Shown here: in pieces, positions 1 through 8,583 of the stretch
How the letters are laid out: each line of letters begins with the position of its first letter
Numbering within the stretch: position 1 is the first letter of the stretch
Source: Alienimonas californiensis
GTDB taxonomy: Bacteria > Planctomycetota > Planctomycetia > Planctomycetales > Planctomycetaceae
Direction of reading: 5' to 3'
Assembly: GCF_007743815.1 (NCBI RefSeq)
Contig: NZ_CP036265.1
Location: forward strand, 4,905,823-4,969,822
DNA length: 64,000 nucleotides
Made by a program: the position numbers and the translations under genes
Notes under the pieces: generated by a model
The model's database searches: none
What the model was told of the DNA's origin: nothing
Seen by the model: only the letters and a program-made list of their open reading frames with translations

Positions 1-1
1 C

Positions 2-1222
2 GACCCGCGGACGATCGAGTTCGACGTCCGCACCGAGGAGATGCTCGTCAACATGGGGCCGCAGCACCCCAGCACGCACGGCGTGCTGCGGCTGCTCCTC
101 CGCACCGACGGGGAGATCGTCCGCGAGTGCACGCCGCACATCGGCTACCTGCACCGCTGCGCGGAGAAGATCGGCGAGAACCTCACGCCGGCCCAGTACA
201 TCCCGTACACGGACCGGATGGACTACCTCGCCGCGATGAACATGAACCTCGGCTGGTCCTGCACCGTCGAGAAAATGCTGGGGATCGACGTGCCGGAGAA
301 GGGCCGGCACCTGCGGGTGGCGATCGCGGAGTTGGGCCGAATCGCCTCGCACCTGTTGGGTATGGGGGCGTACGGGTTGGACCTCGGGTCGTTCAGTCCG
401 TTCCTGTACGCGTTCCGCGAACGGGAGATGATCCTCGACCTGTTCGAACACGTCTGCGGCGCCCGGCTGACCTACAGCTACCTCACCCCCGGCGGGGCGA
501 CGCACGACCTGCCGGAGGTCGTCCCGATGCCGCCCGGTCTCGCCGCGATGACCGGCGTGCCGGAGGGAACCGAAATGAGCTGGTGCGACGTCGTCCGGCA
601 CTTTCTCACCTGGTTCGAGCCCCGGATCGAGGAGTACCACACGCTGCTGACCCGCAACGGGATCTTCATCAAACGCACCGCCGGTCTCGGCGTGATGGAC
701 GCCGACATGGCGATCGGCCACGGCTGCACCGGCCCAGTCCTCCGCGGCAGCGGCGTCGACCACGATCTCCGCCGCGACGGCGAGGAGATCTACACGCGGC
801 ACTACGACGACTACGACTTCGACATTCCCGTCGGCCCGTTCCCCGAGGCCCCGCCCGAAGCCGTCCTCGGCGACAACTGGACGCGGTTCTACGTCCGGAT
901 GATGGAGGTCGTGCAGAGCGTCGGCCTGATCCGGCAGGCTCTGGACCGCTACGAGGCGACCGACGGCCCCTTCCGCGTCGCCCACCGCTGGAACCAGAAA
1001 TTGCCGAAGGACGAGGTCTACCTCGAGACCGAGTGCCCCCGCGGGCAGATGGGCTTCGGCATCGTCGGCGACGGCAGTCCGATCCCGCTGCGGGCCCGGG
1101 CGAAAAGCAGTTCGTTCTGCAATCTCTCCGTGATCGGCCCGCTGAGCGTGGGCTGCTTTATCGCGGACGTGCCGTCGATCCTGGGCAGTCTCGACGTGGT
1201 GATGGGGGAGATCGACCGCTGA
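2..1222 (+). CDS. nuoD: NADH-quinone oxidoreductase subunit D (NuoD), 5' truncated by window edge
   Basis: This is the 49-kDa-type subunit of respiratory complex I. It sits in the peripheral arm and helps form the quinone-binding cavity. The frame is open from base 2, so the true start lies upstream; an internal ATG at 41 is not the start. The family hallmark NMGPQHPSTHGVLRL lies near the visible N-terminus, followed by the conserved YLHRCAEKIGE and YTDRMDYL segments. The C-terminus has the usual ECPRGQMGFG, SSFCNLSV and GEIDR end. The roughly 406 visible codons match nearly the whole family length. It is a stand-alone NuoD, not a NuoCD fusion as far as can be seen. Other nuo genes probably lie upstream. 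Confidence 0.95.
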   Translation, partial: DPRTIEFDVRTEEMLVNMGPQHPSTHGVLRLLLRTDGEIVRECTPHIGYLHRCAEKIGENLTPAQYIPYTDRMDYLAAMNMNLGWSCTVEKMLGIDVPEKGRHLRVAIAELGRIASHLLGMGAYGLDLGSFSPFLYAFREREMILDLFEHVCGARLTYSYLTPGGATHDLPEVVPMPPGLAAMTGVPEGTEMSWCDVVRHFLTWFEPRIEEYHTLLTRNGIFIKRTAGLGVMDADMAIGHGCTGPVLRGSGVDHDLRRDGEEIYTRHYDDYDFDIPVGPFPEAPPEAVLGDNWTRFYVRMMEVVQSVGLIRQALDRYEATDGPFRVAHRWNQKLPKDEVYLETECPRGQMGFGIVGDGSPIPLRARAKSSSFCNLSVIGPLSVGCFIADVPSILGSLDVVMGEIDR

Positions 1223-1336
1223 GTCCGCGGGGGTCGAACCTTTCGGCGGGCGTCGTGGTCTTTACGAACGGGGCGGGTGGCTTTACGATCCCCCCGCCTT
1301 CCGGCGACGCCGCTTTCGCCGCGTTCGGAACGCTTC

Positions 1337-1409
1337 GCCGTCGTAGCTCAGCTGGTAGAGCGACGCTCTCGTAAAGCGTAGGTCGTGGGTTCAAATCCCA
1401 CCGACGGCT
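1337..1409 (+). tRNA. tRNA-Thr (anticodon CGU)
   Basis: A full cloverleaf can be drawn. The acceptor stem GCCGTCG (1337-1343) pairs with CGACGGC (1402-1408), and the discriminator base is U. The D-arm is GCTC/GAGC. The anticodon stem ACGCT/AGCGT encloses the loop CTCGTAA, with anticodon CGT at 1370-1372. The T-arm is GTGGG TTCAAAT CCCAC. CGU reads ACG threonine codons. No CCA is encoded. A run of five T residues follows at once and may help end transcription. Confidence 0.96.
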
Positions 1410-1520
1410 TTTTCATTCTTCACGGTGTGTCGGTCAACGGGACCGAAGGGGTGCGGCGGCGGGGGTCGCGGCGCCGTATGATCGGATGAGACGTTCGTCC
1501 CCCCTCGTTCCGAGGCTCTC

Positions 1521-2261
1521 GTGATTCGTACCTCCAGTTCTTCCACGCGCTCCGGGGCGACGCCGGCTGACAGATCGCGGAAGGACGATACGGTGGAGCA
1601 GACCGGCGGCGTGACGCAGTTCCTACCGGGGGTTCGGATCGGAGATCCGGACGCCGTCGGGGAGGTCGCCCGTCAGTATCTCCCCCGGGTCGTCCGCCTG
1701 TTGGAGCGAAAACTGCGCGGTTTACGGGCCGCCGACGCCGAGAATGTCGCCGGCAGCGTGTTTCTCGCCCTCTGGAATCACGCCGGCGGGGGCCGATTCG
1801 GGGCCGGCACGCTCAGCGATTCCGAAGATCTGTGGCGCTGGCTGCTCCGGGTGACCGACCGGAAGGCGATCGACTACGCCCGCCGGGAGAAAGCCGCGAA
1901 GCGAGGCGGCGGCCGCACCCGCGGGGCCGGCGACGTGTTCTCCGCGGAGGGGCCGTCCGACGGGCTGGACGGCGCCGCCTCCGTCGAGCTGTCGCCCGCG
2001 GATCTGGCCGCCTTCGCCGACACCTTCGAGAGGCTGATGGCGTCCCTCCCGAACGACCTGACCCGCGAGGTGGTGGTCGGCCGCCTGGAATCCCGCACCA
2101 GCGGCGAGATCGCCCGGGCGTTGGGCGTTTCGCCGAAAACCGTCAAGCGGAAGCTTTCCGGGATCCGCGATCTCATCCGCTCCGGCGTCATCGACGGGCT
2201 TGCCCCGCCGACGGCCCGACGCGGGAGCGGCGACGACGTGCCCGAGGACGCGGACGACTGA
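1521..2261 (+). CDS. ECF-type RNA polymerase sigma factor
   Basis: A sigma-70-family factor that would redirect RNA polymerase to a special promoter set. The region-2-like part runs about residues 35-125 (DAENVAGSVFLALW, then DLWRWLLRVTDRKAIDYARRE). The region-4 helix-turn-helix is about residues 175-220 (LPNDLTREVV, then SGEIARALGVSPKTVKRKL). The two are joined by a poorly conserved linker. This arrangement resembles the planctomycete-expanded ECF group. Length is 246 residues from the GTG at 1521, but the first 25 or so residues are low complexity, so a GTG near 1592 is a possible true start. No anti-sigma factor gene is adjacent. The next gene converges on it. Confidence 0.85.
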   Translation: MIRTSSSSTRSGATPADRSRKDDTVEQTGGVTQFLPGVRIGDPDAVGEVARQYLPRVVRLLERKLRGLRAADAENVAGSVFLALWNHAGGGRFGAGTLSDSEDLWRWLLRVTDRKAIDYARREKAAKRGGGRTRGAGDVFSAEGPSDGLDGAASVELSPADLAAFADTFERLMASLPNDLTREVVVGRLESRTSGEIARALGVSPKTVKRKLSGIRDLIRSGVIDGLAPPTARRGSGDDVPEDADD

Positions 2262-2310
2262 AACCCGGCGAGCGGCCCTCGCTGGAGGCGTCCGCGGCGA
2301 CGTCGGTTCC

Positions 2311-3189
2311 TCAGGAGGCGAGATCCCGCCACAGCCGCCGCCGTCCCCAACCGCGACGCAGGAACTGAGCCTGCAGTTCGCCGCGGCTGGAGACGCCGAA
2401 GTGCTTGTAGATGCGATGCACCTGTTTGTGCACCGTGCCCTCGGAGACGTTGAGCACGCCGGCCACCTCTTTCTCGAGCAGCCCGTCGAGCCAGTAGTGC
2501 AGGACGGTGCGGGCGCGATGGGTGAGGGCGTCCGGCGAGGCGTCGCCCGGGTGACTCAACCGGCGACCGGCCGAGGCGAGTTCCCGCACCGCGACGCGGG
2601 TCAGACGGGCGCCGATCGCACTCGGTTCAGCGTCGCCCGCCGGGCCGAGGAGCAGGACGAGTTCGCGGCCGGAGCCGTCCCGCCAGACCAACGCCGTCCC
2701 CACCCGGGAATCGCCCGCCGGCCCCACCCGCGGCGCCGGCGGGGGCGAGTCGGGAAGATCGCCGGCCATCAGGGGCTTGGCGACGAACGCTTTTCGATTG
2801 GCCTCGGCGGCGGCGTCGGGCAGTGCCTCGACCGAGCTCCGGGCCGTCGCGAGCAGGGCGGCGCGGGAGGTCCGCAACCCGCGGGAACTGGACTTCCGCC
2901 GTAACGCCCGCCATTCGCCGCTCGGCAGCACGACGCCGCTCTGCGGAAACACGACCGCCGCCCGGTCGGCTCCCGTCCACTTTCGGACGGCCCGCATCAG
3001 CAGCATCGTCCAGCACCCCGGGTTCTCGCCGCATTCCAAGCACTCCCGCGCCACGCGGCAGGCCTCCGACACCTGGCCCACCGTTAGGCGACGGCGCGGG
3101 GCGCCGCGGTCGGGACGGTCCTCGTCGGCACGCGGAGACGCTTCCTGCATCATCGAAAACGGCGTGTGCGAAGCGGTGAGCCGCGTCAT
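2311..3189 (-). CDS. LuxR-type helix-turn-helix transcriptional regulator
   Basis: A DNA-binding regulator of 292 residues from the ATG at 3189. An in-frame upstream start at 3297 would add 36 unlikely residues. The C-terminal 65 or so residues form a GerE/LuxR helix-turn-helix (LTHRARTVLHYWLDGL, EKEVAGVLNVSEGTVHKQVHRIYKHFGV). The N-terminal 200 residues are not a receiver domain. They contain a compact cysteine cluster, C-x5-C-x2-C-x5-C, and a GAF-like stretch about a writable cellular signal (AAVVFPQSG). The gene lies 150 bases downstream of the GGDEF gene on the same strand and may share its transcript. The inducing signal cannot be told from the sequence. Confidence 0.82.
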   Translation of the reverse strand: MTRLTASHTPFSMMQEASPRADEDRPDRGAPRRRLTVGQVSEACRVARECLECGENPGCWTMLLMRAVRKWTGADRAAVVFPQSGVVLPSGEWRALRRKSSSRGLRTSRAALLATARSSVEALPDAAAEANRKAFVAKPLMAGDLPDSPPPAPRVGPAGDSRVGTALVWRDGSGRELVLLLGPAGDAEPSAIGARLTRVAVRELASAGRRLSHPGDASPDALTHRARTVLHYWLDGLLEKEVAGVLNVSEGTVHKQVHRIYKHFGVSSRGELQAQFLRRGWGRRRLWRDLAS

Positions 3190-3339
3190 GGGAACGGTTC
3201 GTCCGAGGTGGAGGGGAGGGCAGGAACTGATCAGTCCACTCCCATGAACGGAAACCGCCGTCGCAGGGGGACACCCGCGGTCGCATTCCTCCCTCACCGA
3301 ACAAGAAACCGCCCCGCTTCCCCAAGCCGGAACGCCGCG

Positions 3340-4950
3340 TTAGAGCGCTTTGCGGACCGAGGGGCCGACCGGCTGGGCGATCAGGATGCCGTCGACGTCG
3401 ACCACCGCCACGCGATCGCGGCCGGCTTCCTTCGCGGCGAACAGGGCGCTGTCCGCCCGACGGATCAGGCGATCGGCGGCGGCGCCGGCCCCGCCGTGCT
3501 GGGGGGTGTCGATCGGGTCGGCGGCGGCGACGCCGAAGCTGGCGGTCATCGGCAGCGTGCGACCGTCGTCCGTCACGCCCGCCGCCCGGATCGCCGTAGC
3601 GACCTTCTCCGCATGGGCGGCGGCCTCGGCGGCGGTGTGATCGGGCAGGGCGGCGAGGAACTCCTCCCCGCCGTAGCGGCACAGCCGCGCGCCGACCGGC
3701 AGCAGGTCCCGCCAGATCGTCGCCGCCTGTCGGATCGCCGCGTCGCCGGCGGGGTGGCCGAAGCTGTCGTTGAACGTTTTGAAGTGGTCGAGGTCGCCGA
3801 TCACCGTGGCGACGCTGTGCCCCCGGCGCTGGGCGTGTCCGGGGACGAGCATCGCCGCCAGATCCTCCAGCAGCGGGTCCCGGCGGAGCAGGCCGGTGAG
3901 GTCGTCCCGGCGAGCGCGCCCTTGGATCTGATCGAATCGGCGGGCGTTCTCCAGCGCCGTCGCGGCAAAGCGGGCCAACGCCGCCAGCACGGCGGCGAAC
4001 TGCGGGTCAAACCCCTGCGGTTGATCCACGATCAACAGGCCGAGCAGGATTTCGTCGCCGCCGTCCGTCCCTTCGCCGGGGGCGCAACGGGTCAGCAGGG
4101 GGGCGATGCCGGCCGGCGGGGCGGGATCGGAGGCCAACGCGTCCGCCAACGTGCGGTCCCGGGCCACCCACATGCCGAGCGTCTGCCGCGTGATCGGGCG
4201 GCGGTGTTCGAGGGCCCACGCGGCGAGGCCGACCCGCGGATCGGGGACGGGGGTTCGCACGTTGCTCCCGCTGGGCGGTCCCGCCTCGCGGAGTCGGAGG
4301 CCGTCCCACAGCCAGACGGAGGCGTGTTCGCATCGAAGGCAGCCGCGGGCCGTCGCCCGGACGCTGCGGACCACCCCGTCCAACGAGCGGGAGGCGCCCG
4401 GCAGGTCGACGGTGAATTCGTCCTGTTGCTGAAGGCTCAACAGCGAGGCGGCCTGTTCCAGCACCCCGACGCCGCTGCCGGAGCGGCGTGGATCGACGGA
4501 GCGGGGGTGAAGCGTCAGCTCCTCCGGACGATCCCGCAGCGCCCGGAACACCAGGGCAATCAGGATCATCGCGGCCAACGGGGCGAACAGGCGATCGTCC
4601 GCCGGACCGGGCAGGACGACGTCGTACCATTCGCCGATCCGCCGCATGACGCGGAGCAGGGTCGCCTCGCTCGCGCAGCAGAGGCCGGCGATCGCCGCGA
4701 ACAGCCCGGCGGCGGGGCCGGACAGCCGCCACCCGATCCAGACCGCCGGAATCGCCATCAGCAGGACGGCCCCGGCGCCGGGCGGCCACGACAGCGCCGC
4801 GCCGGTCAACGCTCCCAGCGGCCAGACCACAAACACCCCCCACACGGCCAGATCAGGCCGCCCGCCGACCAGTCGGCTCGGTTTCCATCCCCCCGCCAAT
4901 TCCGCCGCGCCAGGAGGGGCGACGGGACAATGAACCACGGAGGAGGACAC
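3340..4950 (-). CDS. Membrane-anchored GAF-GGDEF diguanylate cyclase
   Basis: Predicted to make cyclic di-GMP from two GTP. The 536 residues start with three or four hydrophobic segments (about 30-150), followed by a GAF-like sensor domain (about 185-345) and a GGDEF domain (about 350-515). The catalytic signature is RYGGEEF (GGEEF at about 427-431), an active variant. Upstream metal and substrate residues are seen in DLTGLLRRD and GDLDHFKTFNDSFGH. The inhibitory RxxD I-site that normally sits just before the signature is absent (PVGA there), so product inhibition by that site is unlikely. No EAL domain is present. Confidence 0.92.
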   Translation of the reverse strand: MSSSVVHCPVAPPGAAELAGGWKPSRLVGGRPDLAVWGVFVVWPLGALTGAALSWPPGAGAVLLMAIPAVWIGWRLSGPAAGLFAAIAGLCCASEATLLRVMRRIGEWYDVVLPGPADDRLFAPLAAMILIALVFRALRDRPEELTLHPRSVDPRRSGSGVGVLEQAASLLSLQQQDEFTVDLPGASRSLDGVVRSVRATARGCLRCEHASVWLWDGLRLREAGPPSGSNVRTPVPDPRVGLAAWALEHRRPITRQTLGMWVARDRTLADALASDPAPPAGIAPLLTRCAPGEGTDGGDEILLGLLIVDQPQGFDPQFAAVLAALARFAATALENARRFDQIQGRARRDDLTGLLRRDPLLEDLAAMLVPGHAQRRGHSVATVIGDLDHFKTFNDSFGHPAGDAAIRQAATIWRDLLPVGARLCRYGGEEFLAALPDHTAAEAAAHAEKVATAIRAAGVTDDGRTLPMTASFGVAAADPIDTPQHGGAGAAADRLIRRADSALFAAKEAGRDRVAVVDVDGILIAQPVGPSVRKAL

Positions 4951-5159
4951 GGCGGGAGGGGACCCTACGGGGAAGGTCGGGACGACCGGCGGGACCGGCC
5001 GAGGCGGGGGCGTCCGCAGAGTTTACCGGATCGCTCCGCCTCCCTCGCATCGGCGCCATGCCGTAATCGGCGAAATACACACCTCCGAGCCGACCTGCGA
5101 CGGTCGCATCGGCGACGCGGCGACCAACGATCTCGCGGACGGCGGTCGGTTCGCACGGA

Positions 5160-5597
5160 CTACGCCCTCGGCGGCACGGTGAGGGCGGAGACGGCGTCCA
5201 GCAGTTCCCGGGGGCTGAACGGCTTGGGAAACAGCCGGAGCGGCCCCAACTCCGCCTGCATCTCTGCGGAACTTAGTTCGAATCCCTTACCGGTCAGCAT
5301 GATCGCCGGGACTGAGGCCGTCCGCGGTTCGGCCCGCATCGAGCGCAACAGGTCCAGCCCGCTCATGCGGGGCATCTGGCAATCGGTGACAATCAACGCC
5401 GGCGGCAGTGCGAAGATGCTTTGCCATGCGGACAGCCCGTCCGCGTGGGCCTCCACCTCATACCCCGCCTTCCGGAGCTTCAGGGAAACGGCCAGGGTGA
5501 TGTGAGGCTCGTCGTCGCAGATCACCACACGGGGCGACGGCCCCGGACCGGGCGCCGGCGTGGAGGACGAGTACGTCGGGGAGGGGTTGGGGTTCAT
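5160..5597 (-). CDS. Stand-alone response regulator receiver protein
   Basis: A single CheY-like receiver of 146 residues from the ATG at 5597. A longer frame to 5822 would add improbable sequence overlapping the kinase gene. All key receiver residues are present: the acidic pair in ICDDEPH, the phosphoacceptor Asp in LIVTDCQMP, the Thr in IMLTGKG and the Lys in FPKPFSP. There is no output domain, so it probably acts by protein contact. The preceding gene on the same strand, 64 bases upstream, encodes a kinase-like membrane protein that may be its partner. Confidence 0.88.
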   Translation of the reverse strand: MNPNPSPTYSSSTPAPGPGPSPRVVICDDEPHITLAVSLKLRKAGYEVEAHADGLSAWQSIFALPPALIVTDCQMPRMSGLDLLRSMRAEPRTASVPAIMLTGKGFELSSAEMQAELGPLRLFPKPFSPRELLDAVSALTVPPRA

Positions 5598-5661
5598 GCT
5601 GCAGTCCTGAATTTCAGCGGTGAAGGCGGGCGGGGCGAAACCGGCCGCGGTCGCTCGGAGG

Positions 5662-6498
5662 TTAGGCGGGGACGGAGCGGCGGCTCGCGGGGCGAGCGGC
5701 GACGGGGCGAACGGGCGGGACCTCGACCCGGTGTCTTCGCGAGGCGTCGCGGTCGGATCGATGGCCGAACGGCACGCTGAGTGAGTACCGCACCCCGCCG
5801 TCCGGAGTGCATTCTGCCCCAAGGCGGCCCGCGTGAACGGTCGGTTCGCCCCACACCTCGTCGTCAGACGCCGGGAACGAGCCGAACATGTCCGACAGCG
5901 CCTCCTGGGGGGAACCCGCGTATTCCACCTCCGCGACGACCTGATCGTCGCTCAGTCGACTGCGAACCTGGACGACGCCGTCGGCGGGGGAGGCGGCGAT
6001 CGCGTGGTTCAGCAGGGACGCAAACCTCCTCTCCAGCAGCGCAGCGTCCGCATGCACGGCGAGGTACAGCTCGGACGGCTCCGTCCGCAGCGTCACCCCG
6101 CGTCGCCGGGCGGCGGGTTCGGAAGCGGCGGCGGCGCGAAGCAACAGATCGTTCAACTCCAAATCTCGCGTGCCTCTGCCGGGCTCCGCCGGTCCGGTTT
6201 TGAGGGGCTCCAGCACGTCAAGGCGGCCTCTCGTCGCCCGCAGTTCCTGGGTGAGCGTCTCGAAGGCGGCCATGGCGGCGGAACGGTCCTCCAGCACGAT
6301 CGCGAGGGCCAGCGCCGTGGTCAGGCTTGCGGCGAACACCAACGGGGCCGCGGCGAACTGCCCGGTGAGCGCCCACGCCAGACTGCCGACCAACAGGCCC
6401 ACCGCCCCCGTCACGGTCAGAACCGGCCGTTCCAGCCGCGGCTCGTCGACGGAGGCCGGGAGGCGTCCGTCGGTCGCGGCGGTGGAGGGGAGCGGCAT
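5662..6498 (-). CDS. Degenerate membrane histidine-kinase-like protein
   Basis: A 278-residue protein with two adjacent transmembrane helices near the N-terminus (TVTGAVGLLVGSLAWALTG, then PLVFAASLTTALALAIVL), a short coiled linker and a C-terminal domain resembling a HATPase. Visible features are an N-box-like LLNHAIAAS, an F-box-like DMFGSF and a final GGVRYSLSVPF resembling the last strand. The G1 box (DxGxG) is degraded to EYAGSP, and the linker helix ETLTQELRATRG has no phosphorylatable His. It is therefore likely a scaffold or sensor rather than an active kinase. It lies immediately upstream of the receiver gene. Confidence 0.7.
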   Translation of the reverse strand: MPLPSTAATDGRLPASVDEPRLERPVLTVTGAVGLLVGSLAWALTGQFAAAPLVFAASLTTALALAIVLEDRSAAMAAFETLTQELRATRGRLDVLEPLKTGPAEPGRGTRDLELNDLLLRAAAASEPAARRRGVTLRTEPSELYLAVHADAALLERRFASLLNHAIAASPADGVVQVRSRLSDDQVVAEVEYAGSPQEALSDMFGSFPASDDEVWGEPTVHAGRLGAECTPDGGVRYSLSVPFGHRSDRDASRRHRVEVPPVRPVAARPASRRSVPA

Positions 6499-6722
6499 CA
6501 GGCGAGGTCGACGGCGAACGGACGAAACGGATCGCGGCAGCGGCGCCCTGTGGACGCCAATGCAAACGTAGTTCGCCGTTTCGCCCACGTCGGACGTGCG
6601 ACTGAAAAACTGCCACGCGACCCGTCCGCCGCTCGGACGGTGCGGGCGGGGAGGGATCGAACGGTGGGCCGGGCGTCCCCCTGTCGCACCGACGGCGCCG
6701 GCAGAGGTGGAGAGCGCGCACG

Positions 6723-6753
6723 AAAAAACCCGCCGCGATCCTCGCGGCGGGTT
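6723..6753 (-). terminator. Intrinsic terminator of the 6798-7130 gene
   Basis: A perfect 11-bp stem (arms 6727-6737 and 6743-6753) has a five-base loop. On the minus strand a run of six U residues follows directly (the A-tract 6723-6728). It sits 45 bases after the stop of the acidic lipoprotein gene. This is the clearest rho-independent terminator in the window. Confidence 0.92.
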
Positions 6754-6797
6754 CGAGTCTGCGTCGCGGCCCGCGAGATCGCGGGGCGAACCGGCGA

Positions 6798-7130
6798 CTA
6801 CGGAGATTCGCCTTCGACGACCACGCCGTCCGGGTTGCCGACGCCGTCCTCGGTGCCGAGGTCGTTGCCGGCGCCCGGATCCATGTCCACGTCGCCGTCG
6901 TCGAGGCCGTCTTCGGCGTCGATGTTCAGGTCGGCTTCCTCGGCGGCCTGCTCGTTGGTCTCGTTGATCTCCTCGTTGATGTCCTCGGCTTCCTCACCGG
7001 TGACGATCCCGTCTTCGTTGGCTTCCATGATCTCTTCGTTCGTCTCGCCCGCTTCCTCTTCGACGCTATCGCAGCCGAGGGGAACGAGGCAGAGGCCGCA
7101 GATCAGGGCCAGGGGAGTGAACTTGCGCAT
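6798..7130 (-). CDS. Small acidic putative lipoprotein
   Basis: A 110-residue protein of unknown function. The N-terminus is a signal peptide (MRKFTPLALICGLCLVPLGC). Cys20 is a possible lipidation site, though the lipobox PLGC is not ideal. The rest is extremely acidic and rich in Glu, Asp, Asn and Gly, with short near-repeats such as EEINETNEQ and NEEIMEANED. There are almost no basic residues after the signal. Such a chain is probably disordered or calcium-binding, outside the cytoplasmic membrane. It is followed by a strong terminator and so forms a single-gene unit. Confidence 0.78.
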   Translation of the reverse strand: MRKFTPLALICGLCLVPLGCDSVEEEAGETNEEIMEANEDGIVTGEEAEDINEEINETNEQAAEEADLNIDAEDGLDDGDVDMDPGAGNDLGTEDGVGNPDGVVVEGESP

Positions 7131-7527
7131 CAGTGAGCTCGGTGAGCGGGGGAGTTGTGGGCCGGTCGCCGGCCACGTGACGTCGAGTACCTTACCAGCG
7201 GCAAGGGCGTTCGATACGGGGGAGAGCCCGATCCGACCGTGGGGGCGGGACCAAGCGGGGCGACCGCCGGTAGACTCTCTGCGATTCGCAGGATCCTCAC
7301 AAAGATTTGCGGATTTCGCCGACGGCGAGCGGAATCGCCCCGGACAGCTCTGACAACGCGACCGGCTCGGACGATGGCGGGCGCCCCCGGCCTCCCTCGC
7401 CACGGCGCTCGCCAGCACCCAAGCGTCGGCCCGAGGCCGCCGCCCGGAAAACGCTCCAGTATGGAAAGGAGGGAGGTTTAGGTAGTTTGAGAGGCGGTCT
7501 CCGCTTCCACTTGTCGAAAGTGCCGCC
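7131..7527. other. Intergenic region between divergent genes, no gene seen
   Basis: About 400 bases separate the divergent starts of the acidic lipoprotein and the cysteine-cluster secreted protein. It must hold both promoters. A purine-rich stretch (about 7461-7480) resembles a ribosome binding sequence but lies too far from the GTG at 7528 to serve it. No RNA gene, riboswitch or repeat was recognised. Confidence 0.5.
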
Positions 7528-8409
7528 GTGCCTGTCTCCCTGCTCGTCTGCCTCCCGTTGCTGTTCGCGCCGGTCCAACCGCCCGGGGCGGACGGTGTGG
7601 CTCCTCCGCTCCCCGGACAGGACCCGCCGCAGCCGAACGCCGGGGAAGTCGCTCCGTTCGACGATCCGGCCCCGGCCGATCCGGGAGCTGATCCGTTCGC
7701 CGATCCGGCCCCGAGTCCCGCCGCCCAGCCGCCCCAACCGGGGGTGACGCCGGCAGCGCCGTTCGAGCCGTCCGTCGGCGTGCCGATGCAAGTCGATCCT
7801 GCCGCGGAGGGCGACATCCCTCCCGTCACCCCGGGCACCCCCCTGCTGGACGGTCCGACGGTTCCCGCCGATCCGCGGCCGGGCGGGGTCGTCCTGCCGC
7901 TTGACCCGGCCGAGCCGGACGTGGTCATCGTGGAGGAGCCGGCGGTGACGGTGATCGAGCAGCCGACGACGCTCTCCGAGCTGATCCGTAACCCGTACGA
8001 CGTCTATGACTTGCGCGAGCATGTCGCCGTCCCGGCCGACTGTCTGCTGGCCCGTCAGGCCTGCCTGCCGTGCACCCGCTGCGTGACCACCTGCGCCGGC
8101 TGCTGCGGCGGGGTCGTCACCGAGACGGTTCCCGTGCCCGGCGTGAACCCCTACGCGGCCGAGCAGATCGGCCAGATCCTGCTGAACCGCACCCCGGACG
8201 ATCCGCGGGTGAGCTACCTGATGTTCGTGATCCGCTACCGCGAAGCCCGCTACGACGAAGCGTTCGCCTTCCTCGAAGAGGCGGTCCTGCTGGAGCAGGC
8301 CAACCCGAACGCGTTCCCCAACTACGGCGAGTTCATGACGCCGATCCAGGGCCGCTCCCGCGTCTACCTGGAGCGGGTCCGCAGCCTGGCCGGCCTGGGC
8401 GTGATCTAA
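7528..8409 (+). CDS. Secreted Pro-rich protein with cysteine cluster, unknown function
   Basis: A 293-residue protein from a GTG start. It has a signal peptide (VPVSLLVCLPLLFAPV), then about 110 residues rich in Pro, Ala, Asp and Gly that are likely disordered. A compact cluster of seven Cys follows around residues 172-192 (CLPCTRC, VTTCAGCC). The last 85 residues look helical and TPR-like (ILLNRTPDDPRVSYLMF, YREARYDEAFAFLEEAVLL). The Cys cluster could bind metal or form disulfides. No known family is recognised. It converges on the next gene across an inverted repeat. Confidence 0.72.
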   Translation: MPVSLLVCLPLLFAPVQPPGADGVAPPLPGQDPPQPNAGEVAPFDDPAPADPGADPFADPAPSPAAQPPQPGVTPAAPFEPSVGVPMQVDPAAEGDIPPVTPGTPLLDGPTVPADPRPGGVVLPLDPAEPDVVIVEEPAVTVIEQPTTLSELIRNPYDVYDLREHVAVPADCLLARQACLPCTRCVTTCAGCCGGVVTETVPVPGVNPYAAEQIGQILLNRTPDDPRVSYLMFVIRYREARYDEAFAFLEEAVLLEQANPNAFPNYGEFMTPIQGRSRVYLERVRSLAGLGVI

Positions 8410-8474
8410 GCGCGGCGGTCGCCGGCGCCCCCGCCGCGGACGCCGGGTCCACGGCGGGCCCAAAACGAGCCATG

Positions 8475-8547
8475 AGCCCGGAGCGCAAGCTCCGGTCGTC
8501 GGCGCAGCCGACAATGATGCGCACGGCCGGAGCTTGCGCTCGGGACT
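8475..8547. repeat. Inverted repeat between convergent genes
   Basis: Two 21-base arms (8475-8495 and 8527-8547) are complementary at 19 positions, with 15 perfect bases at the inner end (GAGCGCAAGCTCCGG). The 31-base spacer includes a smaller self-pairing word. It lies in the 174-base gap between convergent stops, so it may end transcription from both sides. The word itself also looks like a dispersed element rather than a plain terminator, as no U-tract follows. Confidence 0.75.
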
Positions 8548-8583
8548 CCCAACTCGACCCGCAGCGGCGTTTTACGGTGCGGC

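Noticed and set aside
3166-5505. A 779-codon open frame on the plus strand
   Set aside because: It is antisense to the GGDEF gene and has shadow composition.
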